DNA of 64,000 bases from Trichomonas vaginalis G3 (GCF_026262505.1 NC_067203.1:13900392-13964391); one strand, 5' to 3'. Positions 50,301 through 59,069 are shown, numbered from the stretch's first letter. The notes: generated by a model not told the origin, from the sequence alone. Numbers and translations: made by a program.

Positions 50301-53300
50301 ATCAAAACGTTTACGGTTACTTCATCAACCGTGTCAGATCCAACCTTCACATCGTTCTTTGCTTCTCACCAGTCGGCGAACAGTTCAGAAAGCGCAACCT
50401 CAAGTTCCCAGGTCTTTTCAGCGGCTGCACAATCGACTGGTTCACACACTGGCCTCACCAGGGTCTTTACTCCGTCGTCGAGAACTTCCTCAAGCCAATC
50501 GACATCATCGCAAAGGACAGCGACATCAAGGAACGTCTTTCCGAGACATTCGCTTTGATCCACGAGTCCGTTGAACAAGGCTGCGAAGACTACTTCAACA
50601 GATTCAGACGTCGTACATTCGTTACTCCAAAGTCCTACCTTTCATTCCTTTCTTCATTCAAGACATTGTATCAGACACAGCTCGAGAAGATTCAGGATGA
50701 TGCAAACCGTATGAAGGAAGGTCTCCAGAAGATCGAAGATGCTAAGGTTTCTGTCGCTAACATGAAGTCCAAACTCAGCGAAGAAAAGGCAGTTGTCGCC
50801 CAGAAGTCCGCTGAAGCACAGCAGATTCTTGATGTCGTTACTGTCAAGAGAGCTGAAGCAGAAACACAAGCTGCAGAAGTCCAGACACAGAAGGATGCAC
50901 AGGAAGTCGAGAAGAACAAGATTGCTGTCATGCAAGAAGACGCTAACGCCAAGTTACAAGATGCTATGCCAGCTAAGATCGAAGCAGAAAAGGCCCTTCA
51001 GTCCCTCACATCAGGTGATATGAACGAACTTAAGGGTTACGCACAGATTGGTGCAGTCATCATGTTGGTGTTCGATGCAGTTTGTATCCTTTTGTACGAC
51101 AAGATTCTCCCATACACACCAGAAGAGTTGTCCACAAAGGATGGCACATTCCAGTTCATGACTCCATCTCTCGAATACGGTAACAACTACCGTAAATCAA
51201 CAACACTTCTTCAGACACTTGTCAACTATCCAAAGGATCAGATCAACGACGAACAGATCGATCTTCTCCAGCCATACTTAACATGCCCAATCTTCAATCC
51301 AACAGTCGCTAAGAAGGCTTCCACAGCTGCAGGTGGTATCTGCTCATGGGTTATCAACGTTTGCAAGTACCATGCAGTCGAAAAGGGTGTTAGACCACTC
51401 AAGCTTCAGTTGGATCAGGCTACAGCATCCCTCAACAAGGCCGAAGCAGCTCTCAAGGTTCTCGAAGACGCTCTTGCTGAAAAGCAGCGCGCACTTGATG
51501 AACTCCAGCGCAACTACGATGCAGCTCTCGGCAAGCAGAACGAGTGCACAATGCGTGCCCAGGCAACAGAAAAGAAGCTCAAGGACGCTCAGACTCTTAT
51601 CGACGCTCTTTCCAACGAAAAGAGCCGTTGGGAGACACAAGCTTCCATGCTCCAAGAGTCCATTCTCAAGACAGTCGGTAACGCAACAATCGGTGCTGCC
51701 TTCAACTCATACTGCGGTATGTTCAACCACGTCATGAGACAGCACTTCTTGAACGAGGCATGGCCGAACATCCTAGCTTCGAACCAGATCCCGTCTCAAG
51801 GACAGATCGATATCATCTCGCTGTTCGTTACAGAAGCAACACTCGATACATGGCAGCTCCAAGGTTTGCCATCAGATGAACTTTCAAGACAGAACGGTGT
51901 CATTTCAACAAACGCTCCAACATATCCACTGCTTATCGATCCACAGGGTCAGGCACACAGTTGGATTATGAACAGACACAAGCAGGACCTTATTGTCACA
52001 TCATTCGAAGACAAATACTTCAGAACACACTTAGAAAACGCTTTGCAGTCAGGTCGCCCACTTCTCATTGAAGATTGCGGTGAAGAAATTGATCCAATTC
52101 TCGATAACATTCTCGCAAAGAACTACATGAAGGTTGGTCGTTCCATCAACGTCAGTGTTGGTGGTAAGGATGTCGAAGTCTACCAGGGCTTCACACTCTA
52201 CTTCACAACTAAGCTCGCCAACCCGAAGTTCTCGCCAGAAACATTCGCAAAGTGCTCTGTCATCGAATTCTCCGTCACACAGAACGGTCTTCAGGAACAG
52301 CTTCTCAACCTCGTTATTCTCAGAGAAAAGGAGTCCCTCGAAATCGACAGACAGCGTCTTCTCGCAAAGGTCGCTGCCCTCAAGGCATCACTCGTCGATC
52401 TCGAAAACAAGCTTCTCGATTTGCTCAGATCATCAAAGGGCGATCTCTTGGAGAACACATCCCTTATCACAACACTTAACTCCACAAAAGTCACATCCAA
52501 GGAGAACACAGAGTCTCTTAACGAGGCTATGACAACCAACCAGAAGATCGAAAACTCACGTAAGGAGTACATGCCAGTCGCTCTTCGTGGTGCTGTCATC
52601 TACTTCTTGATCCAAGATCTCGCAAACGTCAACTACATGTACCAGATTTCTCTTAACCAGTTCTTAGGAAAGTTCTTCCAGGCCATTGAAGAAGCTCCTC
52701 CGGATCCAATGACACAGACACGTATCGCAAACATCATCCAAACATTGACATACCTCTGCTTCACATACATCGTCCGTGGTCTCTACGAAAAGGATAAGCT
52801 CTTGTTCACACTCCAATTAGCCCTCAAGATCCAGTTGTCATTGAACGTCTTCGACTTCAACGATTATCAGATCTTCCTCAAGGGTGGCGCTGCTTTCTCT
52901 GGCGGTGACAAGATGGGCGATGTCCAGTTACCAGACATCTTCTCACAGGTCAAAGAAAACGTCTTGGCCTTGTCACAGATCTCATTGTTCAAGGGACACT
53001 TCACAGAGATCACAGACCAAGTTCCAAAGTGGAAGGAACTCATGGAATCTCAGGCACCAGAAAACATGGAGCCACCACACATCTGCGAGAACATGACACC
53101 ATTCCACAACGCAGTCATCATCAGATGTATCAGACCAGATAGAGCTATCTTCGCTGCAAACAAGTACATCGGAGAAGTCCTTGGCAAGGAATTCCTCGAA
53201 TACACAATGCCATCACTCGATGTCATCTCCGCAGAAGCAGGCAACCAGTCTCCAGTCATCTACTTGCTTTCTGCAGGTTCCGATCCAACACCACTTGTCG

Positions 53301-55291
53301 AAGAAGCAGCTAAGAAGGCTAAGATCCCAATCAGCTCCATCTCCATGGGTCAGGGCCGTGAAGAAATCGCTGAAGCAGCTATCCAGAACGCCAAGCACAA
53401 GGGTGAGTGGGTTCTTCTCCAGAACTGCCACCTTGGTCTCAAGTACATGGCTGCCTTGTTCGAAATGTACAAGACAGACATTGCCAACACTGCCAACGCT
53501 CAAGAGAAGAAGGAAGAGGCCAAAGATGCCGGTGCTGCAGCCGCTCCAGCCAAGGAAGGCGAGCAGAAGAAGCCAGAGAAGGAGAAGGTCAAGTCAGTCC
53601 ACCCAGATTACAGACTCTGGATCACAACAGAGCCAAATCCAAGATTCCCAGTCAACCTCCTTCAGCTCTCCATCAAGCTCACAAACGAGCCACCAGCCGG
53701 TGCAAAGGCCAACCTCAAGAGAACAATCCTTTCTCTCAACCAGCAGACAATCGAGCAGCTCGAAGTCTCCGAATGGCGTAGACTCATCTACGTTCTTGCA
53801 TTCTTCAACACAACAGTTCAGGAACGTCGTAAATTCGGACCACTCGGATGGTGCATTCCATACGAATTCAACCACTCCGACTTCACAGCTTCACTCGCTT
53901 TCTGCTCAGCCCAGATTGTCGACGCACAGAGAGTCTCCCCGAACCCGAACACCAACCCGAACGTCTTCCAGCAGTCCTTCTGGCAGACAGTCCGCTACGG
54001 CATCTGCGAAATCCACTACGGTGGACGTGTCACAGATGAACTCGACCGCAGACTCATCAACGCCATTGGTGAGAACTACTTCAACAACGAACGTGTCTTC
54101 GATAACGTTCCAGGTGCCCAGAAGTACTTCGATGTCAGTGGTGCTGATCCAAAGGAAGTCGGCAAGTACCCAATTCTCGACTGCATCAACGTCAACCAGT
54201 TCCTCGACGCCATCAAGAACTTGCCACAGAACGATCCTCCAGAGGTATTCGGCCTCAACGCAATCGCTGATGTCAAGCTCAGACGTGACCAGGCAGACGA
54301 GATCTTCCAGAAGATCATCGATATCCAGCCAAAGGAGTCCTCTGTCGGCGGCATGACACGTGAAGACGTCGTCATGAAGCGCTGCCAGGAATTGTTGCCA
54401 CAAGTTCCAGAGAACTTCAACATGGAACAAGTCAGAAAGACTGTCGTAGACAATGGTTCCAAGCCACTCTACGTCTGCGCCAAGCAGGAGATAGAGCGTA
54501 TGCAGAACGTTCTCAAGGTTCTTAGATCAACACTCACAGATCTCATGGCTGCTATCGATGGTACAATCGTCATGAACGATCAGTTGTACGGCTCTATGAA
54601 CTCATTGTTCGATGGCCGTATCCCAAGACACTGGCTCAGAATCTCATGGCCAGCTGATACACTCAAGGGCTGGTTCGACGAAGTCAAGGCCAGATACCAG
54701 CAGTACAACACATGGATCCAACAGGGCACAAAGATGGATACATTCTGGCTCGGTGGTATGTTCAACCCAGGTGGCTTCGTCACATCACTCAGACAGGAAA
54801 CAGTCCGTGCCAACGCTGGCTGGCAGCTCGACCAGACATCACTCGATTCAGAAGTCCAGCCACTCGGTGGACGCTCTACAAAGGGAGACAACGACAAGCC
54901 AGTCAATGGCCCAACAATTGTCTCTGTCTACTGCCGCGGATTCTGGCTCGAAGGCGCTAGATGGATCAAGACAGTCGGCGCTAATTCTAACACAACATAC
55001 GGTTTGGCTGAACTTGTTTCAGTCACAGGAAAGGGCAAGTCCCAGAAGCTCGTTACAGATCTCAGAAACGAAATGCCACTCATCAAGTTAGGCACTTCAC
55101 AAAGAGATCCAAAGGCTAAACCACCACCAGTCATCCCACTTTCTAAGGATAGAACTTACATGGCTCCTATCTACAAGAGCTCTCAGCGTACTGATCTTAA
55201 CTATATCATTTCTATCCCACTTCAGACAGCTGATCCAAAGCTTTTCGCTATTCATTGGGTCCTTCGTGGCGTTTGCTTGACAACAAAGTAA
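41309..55291 (+). CDS. Axonemal dynein heavy chain, outer-arm DNAH5/8 (gamma) type
   Basis: The ORF opens at 41,207, but MADPRYKFLWTKIAENLL at 41,309 fits dynein N-termini, giving 4,660 residues with no intron. Counted from 41,207: N-terminal tail to about 1,250; linker about 1,300-1,800; AAA1 P-loop GPAGTGKT 1943-1950; AAA2 GPSGSGKS 2224-2231; AAA3 GDSGTAKT 2555-2562; AAA4 GVGGSGKQ 2921-2928; microtubule-binding stalk coiled coils about 3155-3475; AAA5, AAA6 and C-terminal domain to the end. The sequence MTREDVV plus the DLNYI and HWVLRGV C-terminus resembles DNAH5/8-type chains. It powers outer-arm sliding in the trichomonad flagella. AAA6 carries an Ala/Lys/Glu-rich insert (about 4,090-4,130). 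Codon choice is strongly C-ending (TTC, CTC, AAG), unlike the neighbours, suggesting high expression. Confidence 0.95.
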   Translation: MADPRYKFLWTKIAENLLFENSNAVEDWAANLSGEQMSKINNFLSTHDEVPALFFYVTSREPLEMTVSDDPSEYPGKSCILTPYFLKIEKENKQALSNNNIDQLVAAGIIAGDPISSFNSMFSKSYSGVIRTALDSADEGIDRKSLNIILTGIERKSQSISSTVEATSKAVILEPPADMHGVTLDSQSLLQASHDDSITNKFAQKMQQWCEQIQGLLNVTEQVRQEDEDSGPRAEMDYWRERLSIFSSLVESIKSNDVRIVVSVLKIKRPPILTLWNELDAKITASANEAKDNVKYLTSLEKYTELLYALDPPECGELVPGLITSVSMVHNISRYYRSPQRICTLLKKVTNQMINTCVHYICPSGQLYEQDRTLLIKKFHECIDLNKRYQECYNNTMKTKVPSLDTTQPANKTGDLNKTGKSSDKKDDSNTTRELKTHFIIFGKFDAFSERCDYLINLFTTINEFNNLSKCRLEGMAPIVTRFVEDIDFTKRVSYKMLDPRNQTFQKDYKLFQTNCVQLDTQIRQIISDAFQVTPTPMAALDLYTELSGTMTRQQGKAELEKWFTKTLTRYSEDLDLVDKEQQQMASSFNNKKLQIKNMPPIAGCIARTRQLMDRITGPMEVFKKHEGVFDKGENKKLVAKYNPTLYKLADLEKKCYELFQDNAALLKKEMQNTLIKMDSNHVLTVNFSHDVLRIFQEANVFCRFKFDLPPQFESFVSQEAHIKKCRTELQNLLVRHDTILFQITETFPDLFRDAQMKLEAVIAPGGQTLTWSSLNIDNYIETLKQKISQIEDVLNKVNDIRTFSINKSLQEIAETPLCPPFKSNITDPQHFIDEISSHAAEAVQKINARVQGIQASVCEIINIISTVSDIDPKKEDDDGKSEPKQLFQYNKEDNTMIVTGSLVWSMFKTYEEITFRAVVKCFKNSMNDLCEALKAAKEHDPTLFSTELRPTVPDLTLSPDINGIQSTLNEGVRAMLRATQDIQTFVLARFPSAPEQQKTEKHNEEKDRDIDEEGEPAGLAVAQNQDFRAQNYFNALTRDYPTIALIISMTNRMKEFIPKINEYTAKFNEYSFLWESDGDKSFQEFEATNPSIRQIKEKMDNFMLLESKIEDIVEKTRVGPIIIDCSGVKSALIAEAKKWKQKYGDLLNKIGRSKMLELNDFIEKMKNALSKSINQLDDLRSTMDALKAVREKSAEYDQLMAPIEESYSLLAKNGITVPQEELDMFDNIQYNWGKLRALEQEQQETLQKVSPQFKNQVIEGMAQFLEDFKQFQIQYNQEGPMAPGLTPAEASEKLKIFQHQFDNIQKRWITYSGGQDLFGLEKTKLDSIDVLAKQLKNLTTLYNLYSEVNTYTRQIRDFLWVEVKFSDIEVKMTEFQTRTRHLPAEMRGWAAYQDLGQKIDNFVDTMPLLEALSNPAVKPVHWDEIKKLTHVDIDTDKDVFRLGHVFDAGLLNFKEDVQDICNAATQEAKIEAKLREIEGDWQATEFTFSPYKGMQDMLLKGAETNEIITKIEDSLMALSSLNSNRFVARFKSQVESWMKKLSVSRDVITEWQQVQSMWIYLEAVFSGGDIAKYMTQETKAFAQINKNWMTIMKNASDVKNVVTVCFVDEGLAKLFKHLLEQLQKCQKALSGYIEKKRQSFPRFYFLSEPVILEILGQASDPQAIQPHIHSIFDNLTHLEFDQMQYNKILGFESGEGEKVKLYQPFLAQDNVEKWLNDLINKMRQTLLNICTEMSTQIQTFTVEQWVNADFPAQIMLLAMMIWWTERTEDTLKRANGKNQKIFKETKDEFEMRFKKLVEIAGGLDKSKKLKSVHIEVLITLFLHNRDIYNSLVDMKIKSPLDFEWQKQMRYYWKPEGRKCIIAITDVEREYSYEYLGCTGRLVITPLTDRCYITLAQALGLSMGGAPAGPAGTGKTETVKDMAKALGIMCVVFNCSDQMNNQGLGRIFRGLAQAGCWGDFDEFNRIELDVLSVAAQQVATIFNACRERQRIFKFVDGNMVELDNRVAIFITMNPGYAGRQELPENLKIQFRMVAMMVPDKRLIMKVKLASSGFQDYMSLSDKFALLYALCSEQLSKQIHYDWGLRNILSVLRFSKEVRANNPTMNEQELLNRVLMNMNLAKLVDDDEPLFLDLLQDVFDKKPDQQPDMAIKNSIIENAVAHGLDPFPEWMAKAMQLQETCEVRHGIMILGPSGSGKSSLLKMLILAYSEVRCPHEFVRMNPKAITSSQMFGTLDPSSNDWTDGIFSSLWRMACKKTNKNVWLGLDGPVDAIWIENLNSVLDDNKTLTLANGDRLPMAPTVKLLFEMSSLDNASPATVSRAGMIYVPSHILTWRPLAMSWSKREDFKAIERIFPELISSFDKLFAYVFKHLKMVMKTSQVHVITTILHIFEAMITSRESDGFIKLNCQDPAILKKLMIFSAMWAFGGFLDLDGRAQLSQWLCKEYAASIPSSIDKAKLFDYVVDLKSGGEWVNWEERLKTYEYPKKETPEFASILVPTINNTQIEYLLQLLAQSGRSILLFGDSGTAKTATINTFLNTFDKERWVSKVFNFSSATTPYLFQTSIESVLEKTIGSSYGPIGGKRMEVFIDDISMPEINEWGDQVTNEIVRQLMEDSGFYSLEKPGEFITVINTQFVAAMCTPGGGRNDVPDRLKRHFSVFNYTLPDVASINRIYATILKGFFVEERGFSQSICNLAGTAVDATHAIWSATKGRMLPTPAKFHYVFNLRDLSRVTQGMLQVTSKEVNTPELFVSLWAHECFRVFPDKFTTDQDKAWFSEAIVKTGCEKFGDAYEHLLREASTRLWCSFMHDPDYSQYEGVEDSKIPRIYEQVSTFDALNKRCREFMDEFNSKPSTKGKKLDLVLFDDAMNHLVRIARIIGMPRGHALLVGVGGSGKQSLTRLASTILGYNIFQVTPGRNYGTNDFLTDIRELYRQAGVLNKRTTFIFTDNEVKQESFLEFINNILTTGEIANLFYRDTYEALMSEMRPIFIKECRGQVDTDQNVYGYFINRVRSNLHIVLCFSPVGEQFRKRNLKFPGLFSGCTIDWFTHWPHQGLYSVVENFLKPIDIIAKDSDIKERLSETFALIHESVEQGCEDYFNRFRRRTFVTPKSYLSFLSSFKTLYQTQLEKIQDDANRMKEGLQKIEDAKVSVANMKSKLSEEKAVVAQKSAEAQQILDVVTVKRAEAETQAAEVQTQKDAQEVEKNKIAVMQEDANAKLQDAMPAKIEAEKALQSLTSGDMNELKGYAQIGAVIMLVFDAVCILLYDKILPYTPEELSTKDGTFQFMTPSLEYGNNYRKSTTLLQTLVNYPKDQINDEQIDLLQPYLTCPIFNPTVAKKASTAAGGICSWVINVCKYHAVEKGVRPLKLQLDQATASLNKAEAALKVLEDALAEKQRALDELQRNYDAALGKQNECTMRAQATEKKLKDAQTLIDALSNEKSRWETQASMLQESILKTVGNATIGAAFNSYCGMFNHVMRQHFLNEAWPNILASNQIPSQGQIDIISLFVTEATLDTWQLQGLPSDELSRQNGVISTNAPTYPLLIDPQGQAHSWIMNRHKQDLIVTSFEDKYFRTHLENALQSGRPLLIEDCGEEIDPILDNILAKNYMKVGRSINVSVGGKDVEVYQGFTLYFTTKLANPKFSPETFAKCSVIEFSVTQNGLQEQLLNLVILREKESLEIDRQRLLAKVAALKASLVDLENKLLDLLRSSKGDLLENTSLITTLNSTKVTSKENTESLNEAMTTNQKIENSRKEYMPVALRGAVIYFLIQDLANVNYMYQISLNQFLGKFFQAIEEAPPDPMTQTRIANIIQTLTYLCFTYIVRGLYEKDKLLFTLQLALKIQLSLNVFDFNDYQIFLKGGAAFSGGDKMGDVQLPDIFSQVKENVLALSQISLFKGHFTEITDQVPKWKELMESQAPENMEPPHICENMTPFHNAVIIRCIRPDRAIFAANKYIGEVLGKEFLEYTMPSLDVISAEAGNQSPVIYLLSAGSDPTPLVEEAAKKAKIPISSISMGQGREEIAEAAIQNAKHKGEWVLLQNCHLGLKYMAALFEMYKTDIANTANAQEKKEEAKDAGAAAAPAKEGEQKKPEKEKVKSVHPDYRLWITTEPNPRFPVNLLQLSIKLTNEPPAGAKANLKRTILSLNQQTIEQLEVSEWRRLIYVLAFFNTTVQERRKFGPLGWCIPYEFNHSDFTASLAFCSAQIVDAQRVSPNPNTNPNVFQQSFWQTVRYGICEIHYGGRVTDELDRRLINAIGENYFNNERVFDNVPGAQKYFDVSGADPKEVGKYPILDCINVNQFLDAIKNLPQNDPPEVFGLNAIADVKLRRDQADEIFQKIIDIQPKESSVGGMTREDVVMKRCQELLPQVPENFNMEQVRKTVVDNGSKPLYVCAKQEIERMQNVLKVLRSTLTDLMAAIDGTIVMNDQLYGSMNSLFDGRIPRHWLRISWPADTLKGWFDEVKARYQQYNTWIQQGTKMDTFWLGGMFNPGGFVTSLRQETVRANAGWQLDQTSLDSEVQPLGGRSTKGDNDKPVNGPTIVSVYCRGFWLEGARWIKTVGANSNTTYGLAELVSVTGKGKSQKLVTDLRNEMPLIKLGTSQRDPKAKPPPVIPLSKDRTYMAPIYKSSQRTDLNYIISIPLQTADPKLFAIHWVLRGVCLTTK

Positions 55292-55509
55292 ATTAAAAAA
55301 TAATTTACTAGTTAAAATTAAGATAAAGTAGTCAAAATATTCTATGAGGTTCTCACAATTTCATATCACATTTCATTAAGGCTTCTCTAAAATGACAAAA
55401 ATTAAAGTCCCTTGAGATATTCTATGATGTATGTCAATACTATATTTATCATTATTTTTTAATTTTATTGACCCAAAAAAAAACTTTTTTCCTATAAACA
55501 TATATATAA

Positions 55510-55596
55510 ATAATGAAAATTGTCAATACTTGTTATAAGGTCGCCAAAAAATTTTTTTCTTCGACCTTAATGGCATTTTTTGACAATTTTCATTAT
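55510..55596. repeat. Long hairpin downstream of the dynein gene
   Basis: 17-bp perfect arms (ATAATGAAAATTGTCAA at 55,510-55,526 and its complement at 55,580-55,596), with a second inner pair AAGGTCG/CGACCTT (55,537-55,543 and 55,562-55,568) and an AAAAAATTTTTT core. It could be a small MITE or a transcript structure. The 61-codon frame starting here is not a gene. Confidence 0.7.
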
Positions 55597-55681
55597 AACA
55601 TTTTTTTTCTTGGAACAAGACTTAACATCATTTTTCCATCATCACATGCATTTTTTAATAAACCGTTCATACATTTAGAAA

Positions 55682-57731
55682 CTGATCTCAAGAACTAAAG
55701 CACAGCTTCGATTCTGCTGGTACCAATATTTTGATCATAATTCCAAACTTGTACAAATAAATAATGGAGCATCATTCTCAGATACAACAAGTTCTAAAAG
55801 TTATTACATTACCAATTGCTTATTTAAAGAATGCAAAGAAAATGGTGCAATTTACATCCTAAGAAGTAACAGCATTTCCACATTACTCGAAAAATCTATA
55901 TTTGACAGTTGTAGTTCCACTTCAAATGTTGGTGGTGGATCTGTTCTCTATTACTGCAAACAAGAAGGACAATTTGTACAACAACGAACAGCCTATTATA
56001 AATCAATAGCAGACAGTTACATGGCATTTAGACAATGGACTAAATCTAATTCTTCATATAAAAACTACGCAATTGATGTTTCTGTTTCTAATTGCGGAGA
56101 AAGTGAATCAACAGGAAGTTATACATTTGGTATTGCATGGGGTGATATAATTATTTCCAATATCAATAGCACAAACAATAAATGCAGTCAATATTCATCA
56201 TATAGTAGTGTCCTTGATGGAAGTTCAGGTACATGTAATTTCTCAACATTCAGAGGAAACATCCAAACTGAAACTTATTCACTTGAATTTTGGATTAATG
56301 ATAGTCCATTAAGGGTGCGCCCGGGAGTATCATGTAAACTTCAGAATTTAGAACCTTAATTTTTAAGCAATAACTTGGTACCTAAATAGGTAGGAAAACT
56401 CTAAAAATATCAAAAAGTACAACTTGGCTCCATAATAATCCTGTCATGGTGGCTGTTTGTATCCCCTAGTATTTTCCTCTTGAATCTCTTTTTCTGTCGA
56501 AATTAAATTCAAATCTCAGAAGTAGAAGTGAATAATCGACTTATTACTGCTATTATACGAATAAATAAATTCATTATATTATTTTTATTTACATAATATC
56601 TGTTTGAAGTCCATAATTCTATAAATTTTTCTTCAAAAACATTACAATCTTGATAGTTTTGATACTGTTTAATAGGTTTTTGGCACCTTATTTAGTATTT
56701 ACTACGTATAGAGTCGATCTGAACTTAATTTTCAGAAATTTAAAATATTTATTATAAGTAAAATCTGATTTGAAATTTATGTTTAACTACTCATATCTTG
56801 CATTATCCTGAGTAGCTTTTGTAAAAATTCATCAAAAAAGATTTTAACGTGCTTTAATTTTTATTTTTTAAAATAATGCATATTATTATATAACTAGCAT
56901 ATTTACAAATTTTAGTGCTTTCAAAAATTTAATCCTCCTCCTCTCAAATAAACGTACATCCGGGTGGCCTGTTTTTTGCAAAAAATAAAATTTCATTTTT
57001 TATGCTTAAAAAGTCAGAATTTTTATTTGCTTCTGGGATATATGATGGCTATATCAGATGCCCATTCTTTTTGATACTCAACATTAAACATAAAACTTAG
57101 CCGTTAAGGCTCTTCTGAAAATATTTTTTTTCCGAAAAATTTTCGAAAAAAATCAAAAAATTTAAAAATCCCCGAATCTGCAGGGATTTTAAAAAATTCT
57201 TTTTAGTAAAACTTAAGGATATTGTATCAGATATATTGGTATGGGCAAATTCAATTTTAATCCAATATTCATCGAGATATTAAGTTAACGAAGCTTTCAA
57301 AATTGAGAGGGTAATCCTCCTCCTCTCAAATAAACGTACATGCGGGTGCACCCTTAACACAAACAGTTTCTTATTGCAATGTTATTGAAAATAAGTGCCT
57401 ACCAGACTATTCCAAAGTTTTATTTGTTAGTGTGTACACAACTAATGTTGATCACTGTATATTTTTTCAAAATACTGCATCTTACATGTTTCTTAACAGC
57501 CTAAGATATGAAAATGGTTATATATTAACTATTTCAAATTCATATGTTCAATCTAGCTCGGTCCATTATGGAGGGAGCGTTACATTTAAAAGTCCAGCAC
57601 AAAATTCCAAATTGAATGATTTTACTGATTATTCTCATTTATACACAGATTTTTGTTTCATTGAAATAAAACCCAAATTTAGTGAAAGACTTAATATTGT
57701 TACTAAGCGTCTATCAAACAGAAGGCGATAA
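55682..57731 (+). pseudogene. Pmp-like surface protein gene, 5'-truncated and split by a transposon
   Basis: Host gene of the trichomonad family resembling chlamydial polymorphic membrane proteins, thought to be surface beta-helix proteins. The upstream piece reads CLFKECKENGAIYI, FDSCSSTSNVGGGSVLYYCK and NNKCSQYSSYSSVLDGSSGT, a Cys/Gly/Asn-rich repeated pattern. A TTAA-flanked insert (56,309-57,357) interrupts it within NDSPL. Without the insert the frame continues exactly (TQTVSYCNVIENKCLPDYSK, MFLNSLRYENGY) to TAA 57,729-57,731. No start codon or signal peptide is visible at the 5' end (TAG just upstream). A 49-codon open stretch continues in frame after the stop to 57,881. Confidence 0.6.
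56309..57357. mobile_element. Non-autonomous DNA transposon with TTAA target duplication
   Basis: Insert of about 1.04 kb, bounded by TTAA on both sides (56,309-56,312 and 57,354-57,357). Short terminal inverted repeats: GGGTGCGCCCG left and GGGTGCACCCG right. TTAA duplications are typical of piggyBac and Kolobok transposons, and Kolobok elements are known from trichomonads. No transposase is present. A subterminal direct repeat of about 30 nt (TCCTCCTCCTCTCAAATAAA then CGTACAT) occurs at about 56,932 and 57,313, so it may be a double or nested insertion. Confidence 0.75.
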
Positions 57732-57881
57732 AGAAAAAGTAATCTACGAGATATTTTGTTAACTAACATAGGAATAAAAGGTCTTCAAATTCTAAAATCT
57801 CTTTTCAACGAAGCTTACAAAATTGGCAAGATCCCAGGTGTTATTTCTCGAAACGAGATCGTCAAGGGATCACTGCCTTAA

Positions 57882-58349
57882 TTTACAACTATTCAATTTT
57901 TAATACTTGCCCAAGAAATTGAATAAAAACAAAATTTTGTCGATCAATATTAAGTTATATATATACTCAATAATATGGTATTTTCAAAAATCTAAGCTAG
58001 TGATCTCCATTAAGACTTCTAGATGTGAGATGTTGAGTTTTTTTCAATAATAAAGATATAGACTCATAATCATATTTAAGGGCCGAGTCTACTAAATCAC
58101 TTCACTTCATCTCCAAAGCAATTATGATTCATATATTTAATAGTGTATATCATCACTCGATCTGAGTCTCGAAAATCTAATGCAAAGCTGAAAATATTCA
58201 TACAAAATTAGAACAAGATTGGTAATTTACGCCTGTAAAAGATGCTAGTAGAGGCGCCCCTTAAATATCTGCGACCCTTTTTACTGGCTTATAAATAAGC
58301 CCGAAAAAGAATCAAACAACTAAACTGCGAGACTAAAGGCGTAAGTAAA
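57882..58349. other. Intergenic, AT-rich
   Basis: No gene found. A motif AGGCGCCCCTTAA at about 58,253 loosely resembles the terminus of the TTAA element but has no partner. Confidence 0.45.
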
Positions 58350-58460
58350 GTCACTTTTCCCGGAACTAAAAGTGTAGGAAAAAGTGAGTATTATATATTT
58401 TAATAAATTACTCACTTTGACTGTTTGATTTTTCAATCAAACCGGAAAAGTGAGTAATAT
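58350..58460. repeat. Cluster of short nested palindromes
   Basis: AAAGTGAGTA occurs at 58,381 and 58,447 and inverted at 58,409. TCACTTTTCCCGG near 58,351 pairs with CCGGAAAAGTGA near 58,443, and TTTGATT/AATCAAA form an inner stem. The whole could fold into one complex hairpin. Origin unknown. Confidence 0.55.
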
Positions 58461-58607
58461 ATTCAAAATATATTATTTCAACGAAATATGAACATCTGAT
58501 CAATGAGAAATCTTGATCAGCCAGCCCTCTGTGAAAAATCAGATGATATGAGTATGCCATGGCCATGCTAATAGAAAAGTATGGGAAGCAATTGATATTT
58601 ATATGTT

Positions 58608-59069
58608 AGGGATGATCGCGGAAAGAATTTTAATCATAAAAATTATGTATATTTCTAAAAAATATAATGTTTTTCTAGAAAGAAAAGTTTTTCTAGAAAT
58701 TAAACATTTTCTAGAAAATGTTGATATTTTCTAAAAAATGTAAATATTTTTAGAAAATGATAGATTTTTATAAAAATACTAATAATTTATAGTTCAAGAT
58801 GAACTTATAGAAAATGTTAAAGCTTGGAATATGTTGATTCCGCATAAAACATTAACTAAGTATATGCAAAATATGTTTATAGAAAAAGTCAAATCATATA
58901 TAGAAAATATAAACCTTTTCTAGAAAAAGTCAAATTTTTATAGAAAATGTCATCAGTTTATAAAAAATCTTGGATTTTTATAAAAGATGTTAATGTTTTT
59001 ATAAAGAAGAGTTATTTTTTAGAAAAACACATAATTTTTACGTAGAAAATTCTTTTCGCGATCATCCCT
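58608..59069. mobile_element. 462-bp MITE with 24-bp terminal inverted repeats
   Basis: Ends AGGGATGATCGCGGAAAGAA and its inverted partner match at 23 of 24 positions, flanked by GTT on both sides (58,605-58,607 and 59,070-59,072), a possible 3-bp target duplication as in PIF/Harbinger-like elements. The interior has no gene and consists of degenerate units around TTTTCTAGAAAATGTTAA, themselves palindromic. It sits 103 bp from the end of Maverick 2. Confidence 0.75.

Noticed and set aside
42575-54906. Many long frames on other strands and frames inside the dynein gene
   Set aside because: Shadows of a strongly codon-biased gene; Ser/Arg/His- or Leu/Val-rich compositions typical of shifted frames.
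55513-55698. 61-codon frame over the hairpin
   Set aside because: Built from the two hairpin arms; no protein-like pattern.
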